Positions 60,201-64,000 of a stretch of DNA of 64,000 nt are shown piece by piece (within the stretch, counting starts at the first letter, position 1; every line of letters starts with the position of its first letter). The stretch spans positions 116,762,562-116,826,561 of the forward strand of contig OW799236.1 of NCBI GenBank assembly GCA_941918925.1, written 5' to 3'. A program made the translations under genes and the position numbers. Under the pieces are notes generated by a model that made no database searches, was not told the DNA's origin, and worked only from the letters and a program-made list of their open reading frames with translations. The DNA comes from Phyto melanocephala. Its lineage: Eukaryota; Arthropoda; Insecta; Diptera; Rhinophoridae.

Positions 60201-61185
60201 TTTTACAGAAAACGCAAAAATGTTTTTTAGTTTTTGCACTGTAGGGGACTTTTACCTTTGTAATTTCTACGGGCGATGTTATCTCATTCACGCTTTGTTG
60301 CATTTCCTGAGTGCATGTGCTATTTAAATTTGAGCTTTCATTAGGAATTGTTATGTCAATTGTTGAATCAGGCAAATATTCAGATAAACTTCCATTTTCG
60401 GTGCTGTTATGGGTAAATCTTAATTCATCATTGGTAGTTGTGGTGTTCTGTGTGATATTTACTTGAGAGAGGCTATCTTTTTCAGTGCTATTGTGGGGAA
60501 CGGTATCCAAATTTGAATTTTCTATGAACGTTAAATCTGAATCAATGTGATTTTCAATAAACGACAAATTTGTTTGGTTTATGCAGAATGTTCCGTTTGT
60601 TGATGTGGTATTTATCAAAGACAAAGAATTGTTTGAAGATTTATTTTTAAAGCTGTTTTCACACTGAAGATTTGTGACTTTTTTTTTTGGTGTATACGAT
60701 GTCTGCGGTTCTATATTAGCAAAAGACGTTTCTGAATTTGGCGAAGAATTTAAAGATACACATTTCTGTGGCGTTAGTTTAGAATTATATTCATTAACTA
60801 TCCCTTTTTTTTCAATAAACGGCAATTTTGTTTCCTTTTTATTAATTTGTTTGTTTCTTGATCTAGTATTCACGGGAAAAAGTTGGTTTGAGCAATATGA
60901 AGACACTGGAGAATCTGCAATTTTTAAACAATTTTCACTCTGCAGAGCTTTACATGTGTTATTTGGTGTAAGTGATGTTTGTGGCTTTTTCTTAGCGAAG
61001 GATATTTTTAAATTTAAAGAAGAAGATGATGATAACGATGATGAAGAATATGATGACGATGATGATGATGAAGAATATGATGACGATGATGAAGAATATG
61101 ATGACGATGATGATGAAGAAGATGATGATGAAGTAGATGATAAAGAAGATGATGAAGAATAGATTGGATTATTTTTCTGTAACAT
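57289..61185 (-). CDS. zinc-finger tyrosine recombinase with C-terminal helix-turn-helix (two coding exons)
   Basis: The main exon is 61185-58473 and the last exon 57494-57289, giving about 972 residues. Residues 10-56 are almost pure Ser (TCN repeats); 57-300 are Ser/Asn/Thr-rich and probably disordered. Two C2H2-like fingers follow: C324-C327-H337-H342 and C407-C410-H422-C426. Residues 480-620 are helical and fit a core-binding (SAM-like) domain. The catalytic part shows NRRRPGEIERL (Arg I = R672), RGKLGRTVSVLL (Lys = K721), LRGTTLRKHIATYT (Arg II = R798; the usual first His of HxxR is Thr795) and MGHHKDIHKNVYR (H824, nucleophile Y833, nine residues apart as is normal). After splicing, the tail has KRSRWTQEERDAIT and IKSWIDNQRRYK, a Myb/homeodomain-like helix-turn-helix. 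The protein is expected to bind DNA and carry out strand exchange in the nucleus, as in Crypton-type YR transposons, or to be a domesticated derivative. No stop or frameshift interrupts it. Without splicing the frame would end 11 residues later (915 residues). The start at 61185 is the first Met after an upstream stop; an earlier start via another exon is possible. Confidence 0.9.
57495..58472 (-). other. predicted 978-bp phase-1 intron of the recombinase gene
   Basis: The donor is AGCA|GTAAGT, an excellent match to the consensus (GTAAGT = complement of 58467-58472). The acceptor is a poly-T run ending TTTTTTTAAG|CATCACC. One base (A) before the intron plus CA after it makes a Thr codon and keeps the frame open into 67 further residues with a recognisable DNA-binding fold, which strongly supports the junction. 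The intron contains a MITE-like hairpin (57701-57946). Confidence 0.82.
57701..57946. mobile_element. MITE-like element with ~45-bp inverted repeats, inside the intron
   Basis: The left arm TTTTTTTAAGCTTAAGGTCT, then TTTAAATAATAAAAAAATTT and TTGTTC, is repeated in reverse complement at 57901-57946 (TTTTTTAAGCTTAAGGTCTT, TTCAATAATAAAAAAATG, TTTGTTC). The interior includes CCTGATGATGCTACACAAAC. It is about 246 bp with no coding content. Its presence inside the intron shows that the gene has been in place long enough to collect an insertion, or that the family inserts readily here. Confidence 0.75.
61020..61160. repeat. imperfect GAT/GAA triplet repeat (codes poly-Ser on minus strand)
   Basis: About 47 triplets of GAT, GAC and GAA, interrupted by TAT-containing units, run through the 5' end of the recombinase coding region. 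On the minus strand they are Ser codons with scattered Tyr. On the plus strand they would code Asp/Glu. Triplet slippage has probably changed the length. Confidence 0.85.
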
Positions 61186-61319
61186 TATTTTGAAATTATT
61201 GTAAATTAAATCAGCTTGTGAATTGATATTTTCATCTGTTGTTTTTTTTTGGGATTCATTACATCGTTTTGATGATATTGATGCCTTTCTTTTTGCGCCA
61301 ACACTAGGTTTGTTAATTT
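61186..61319 (-). other. possible N-terminal coding extension or 5' leader of the recombinase gene
   Basis: The frame of the 61185 ATG stays open upstream to 61329 and would encode a basic stretch including KPSVGAKRKASISSKRC, which looks like a nuclear-localisation sequence, then NESQKKTTDENINSQADLIY. An acceptor-like ATATAG ends at 61320. A donor-like AAT|GTAAGC lies at 61455-61451, but joining these two creates a TAA codon in frame. That exon could therefore only be untranslated leader, in which case Met at 61185 is the true start. A different upstream exon is not excluded. Confidence 0.4.
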
Positions 61320-61329
61320 CTATATTAAA

Positions 61330-61960
61330 TTAAGATTCGTATAATACACAAAAATATTTAGTTTTAAAAACCATCTAAATTTTTTATCTGATAATTTATA
61401 ATAATAGATGTATTTATATACTATAGATATAATGATGTTATAAGTTTTTGCTTACATTTGTAACAAAAAAGTGGACTTTGACAAAGTAGGGCCAAACGTC
61501 AAAATTGTGGTAACAAATATGTACATTATTGACCACTGGTCGATTGCAAAATTAAATAAGTGATATAATATTTAATTAAAAAATTACGAAGGGGTTCTGA
61601 TATAAAAGATGTTCTAATGAACAGCACTCCATTCTAATAAGTGTATAGAACTCATGCATAATAGGTGAAAAAAACCGATGTTTCATGAGATAATGATGTT
61701 TCTTTACATTAAATGTAAAAGATATTTTGCAGGATTTTTCACTAAATTTGAAGCACATCGTTTATGTATGTAAAATTATTTGGGATTTAGGGAGGCATTT
61801 AAAATTATTTATTTTTCAATATTGATTTAGAAGTCATGAAAATATAATTCACTTTGCACTACTTCTAATTTTACTGGATATATAAGTCATGACTGATTTA
61901 TTTACTATTACGGTAAAATTGATAACCTTATATCTAATACATTTAAAAAATGTTCGTAAA
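61330..61960. other. AT-rich DNA upstream of the recombinase gene
   Basis: It probably contains the promoter and any upstream exon. No clear TATA box/initiator pair could be chosen among many AT-rich candidates. No coding frame of note. Confidence 0.4.
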
Positions 61961-63900
61961 CTATATATATAAAAGAGTAACGTGACTGACTGACTGATTC
62001 ATCATCGCACAGCCCAAACGCAAAGAGCTAGAAACATGAAATTTGGACAATCGGTTCCTTTTTCAATGTATCCACTAAGAAGGGATTTTTGGAATATCGT
62101 ACTTTAAGGGGGTAAAATAGGTAATCTTATATCTGCTAAACTAAAAATGATACAAATTAAATTAAAAAAGTATTGTAATTTGCACAAAAAATAAGCTGAC
62201 AGGTGTCTGGCCTTTTTTGGAATTTTCAACCCCTAAGGGGAAAATCGAGTAAAAACTATAATTTGGTACTTTTTTGGTACCCATGTAACTTCCAAACGCA
62301 TAAAGCTAGGAAAAAAATTTAAACTGTACTAAGTAATCCGCGAAAAAATATTAATAGGAATTCGGTACTTTTTCCAAATTCATATGTATAAGGGGTAAAA
62401 ATTTTCCCTTTTTTTTAAATAAACTTTTCTTATATTATTCAATGGGACAAAATTTGACAATTATTATTTCCTAATAGAATATGGACAACTATTAAGGTGA
62501 AATTTTTGGAAACTTTTCTGGGGACCAAAAAGGGGAAAATTCCGGAAAATGTATGTAATTCCTAATTAGACGGCCAATTTCACAAAATTTTTAATTGGAT
62601 TTCACTTGACATAAAAAATTATGAAATTTAGTAAAAATTTAAACACATTCATAACGGTAGAAAAGGGAAAAATCGGAAAGAGTTTGGTACTTTTTAGAAC
62701 ATAATTACTTTTATACAAAAAAGAGTAGATTTACTAACTTGAAATCATGTCTATTAAAATATTTTGTTACATAGATATTTGAATATTTTAAACTTGGAAT
62801 TTGGAACTTGGACCTAAAATGTACTTTTTCGCTTTTTTATGGTACTTTTTGTATTTTCTATGTGTATAAAGGTAGAATTGTAAAATAAAGGACTATTGAT
62901 TCCAGGTAAGACTAAAAATGTTATGGGTGACCAAAAAGGTACTTTTTTGAATTTTTATGGTACTTTTTATATATTCTACGATTGCGAAGGTAGAATTTTA
63001 AAGTTAGTAGCTACTGATACAAGGTGAGACTAAAAATGTTATGGGCGACTAAAAAGGTACTTTTTGAATTTTTGTGGTACTTTAGGTATTTTCTACGTTT
63101 ATGAAGGTAGGATTGTACAATCAAGGACTATTGATTCCAGGTGAGACTAAAAATATTATGGGCGACCAAAAAGGTACTTTTTTGAATTATTATGGTACAT
63201 TTTGTATTTTCAACGTTTATAAAGATAGGATTATACAATCAAGGACTATTGATTTCAGGTGAGATCAAAAATGTTAGGGGCGACCAAAAAGGTACTTTTT
63301 TGAATTTTTATGGTACTTTTTGTATTTTCAACGTTTGCGAAGCTAGAATTTTAAAATTAGTGGCTATTGATACAAAGTGAGTCAGAAAATGCTATGGTCG
63401 ACCAAAAAAGTACTTTTTTGAATTTTTGTGGTACTTTTTTAATTTGCTACGTTTTTAAAGGTACAATCAAGGACTTTTGATTCCAGGCTAGACTAAAAAT
63501 GTTATGGGTGACCAAAAAGGTACTTTTTTGATTTTTATGATACTCTTAGTATTTTCTGCGTTTATGAGGGTGGGATTGTACAATCAAGAACTTTTGATTC
63601 CAGGGGAAAATGAAATTGTTATGGGCGACCAAGATGATACTTTTTAAATTTTAATGGTAATTTTTGTATTTTATACGTTTATGAAGGTAGGATTTTACAA
63701 TCAAGGACTTTTGATTCCAGGTGAAACTGAAAATGTTATGGGTACTTTTTTAAATTTGTATGTCCTACGTTTGCGAAATTGACTATAAGGATATCTGTAG
63801 CAAATTTCATCATCATATCTCTAATTTTGTCGGTTTTATGAGCTTTTAAATTTCATTAACACTTGATAACGTGAAAAGTGGGCGTTAAAGTAGGCGCGTC
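61961..63900 (+). mobile_element. interspersed element with ~117-bp tandem units
   Basis: It begins TATATATATAAAAGAGTAAC, then GTGACTGACTGACTGATTCA and the block CGCAAAGAGCTAGAAACATG, a start I recognise from arthropod interspersed repeats of unclear class. From about 62800 to 63770 lie eight tandem units, each with AAAAATGTTATGGGCGACCA, AAAAGGTACTTTTTTGAATT, TTTATGGTACTTTTTGTATT, TTCTACGTTTATGAAGGTAG and ATTGTACAATCAAGGACTAT. The TTATGGGYGA landmarks are at 62921, 63039, 63156, 63273, 63392, 63502, 63619 and 63736, spacings 110-119. After it comes AAAGTGGGCGTTAAAGTAGG (63875). The element may run off the window. The frame at 63192-63380 is a by-product. Confidence 0.75.
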
Positions 63901-64000
63901 GAAGTGTTTCTGCTAATGAATAAAACTTAGATATTTCAATATAATCCTTTAGAATTCCAAAATCTTAATTCATAGAGAAATAATATGAATTTGAGATAAT

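Noticed and set aside
60674..61162. 162-codon plus-strand frame ending in an Asp/Glu tract
   Set aside because: It lies fully antisense to the recombinase exon. Its acidic tail is the complement of the Ser-codon repeat and the rest has no motif.

Overview
This is a 64 kb, strongly AT-rich, gene-poor stretch of eukaryotic genomic DNA. It most likely comes from a higher dipteran fly. The pointers are the many copies of a dispersed element with TATACCCT...AGGGTATA and ATTCGGC...GCCGAAT palindromes, a 'cccataaagtatatat' core and (GTCY)n runs, which I recognise as the mini-me / DINE (Helentron-derived) type of fly repeat, plus remnants of hAT, pogo/Tigger, mariner and Jockey elements. Only one convincing protein-coding gene is present. 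There is no bacterial-type organisation, no operon and no CRISPR.

Layout. 0.4-1.8 kb: a pogo-like element (TA duplication) split by an inserted Helentron-like element. 5.2-6.7 kb: a decayed hAT element with a perfect 8-bp target duplication and a broken transposase. 8.2-9.2 kb: a Helentron-like copy carrying a nested ~310-bp fold-back. 9.2-16.5 kb: non-coding, with strand-asymmetric A/CA-rich blocks. 16.5-17.1 kb: a Tigger-like MITE. 17.8-18.3 and 22.0-23.3 kb: further Helentron-like copies. 18.7-19.3, 20.0-20.3, 25.2-25.4 and 37.9-38.4 kb: inverted-repeat MITEs. 25.8-26.1 kb: the tail of a Jockey-type reverse transcriptase. 29.3-30.4 kb: mariner-like fragments. 30.8-31.6, 40.1-40.9 and 43.5-46.1 kb: more Helentron-like copies in reverse orientation. 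33.5-34.1 kb: an interspersed element with four ~121-bp tandem units. 39-46 kb: several tRNA-like (SINE-like) stretches.

46.64-56.66 kb is a 10-kb satellite array of about 57 monomers of 170-178 bp. It has higher-order structure, including a 518-bp trimer and a long internal duplication offset by about 4.65 kb.

The gene lies 0.6 kb beyond the satellite, on the minus strand (57289-61185). It encodes two C2H2-like zinc fingers and a complete-looking tyrosine recombinase core (R672, K721, R798, H824, Y833). Reading across a 978-bp intron with a consensus donor adds a 67-residue C-terminal helix-turn-helix (Myb/homeodomain-like) domain, for a predicted protein of about 972 residues. This is the most interesting item: either an intact Crypton-like/YR DNA transposon or a domesticated recombinase, next to a highly homogenised tandem array. 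The last 2 kb (62-64 kb) is another interspersed element with eight ~117-bp tandem units.
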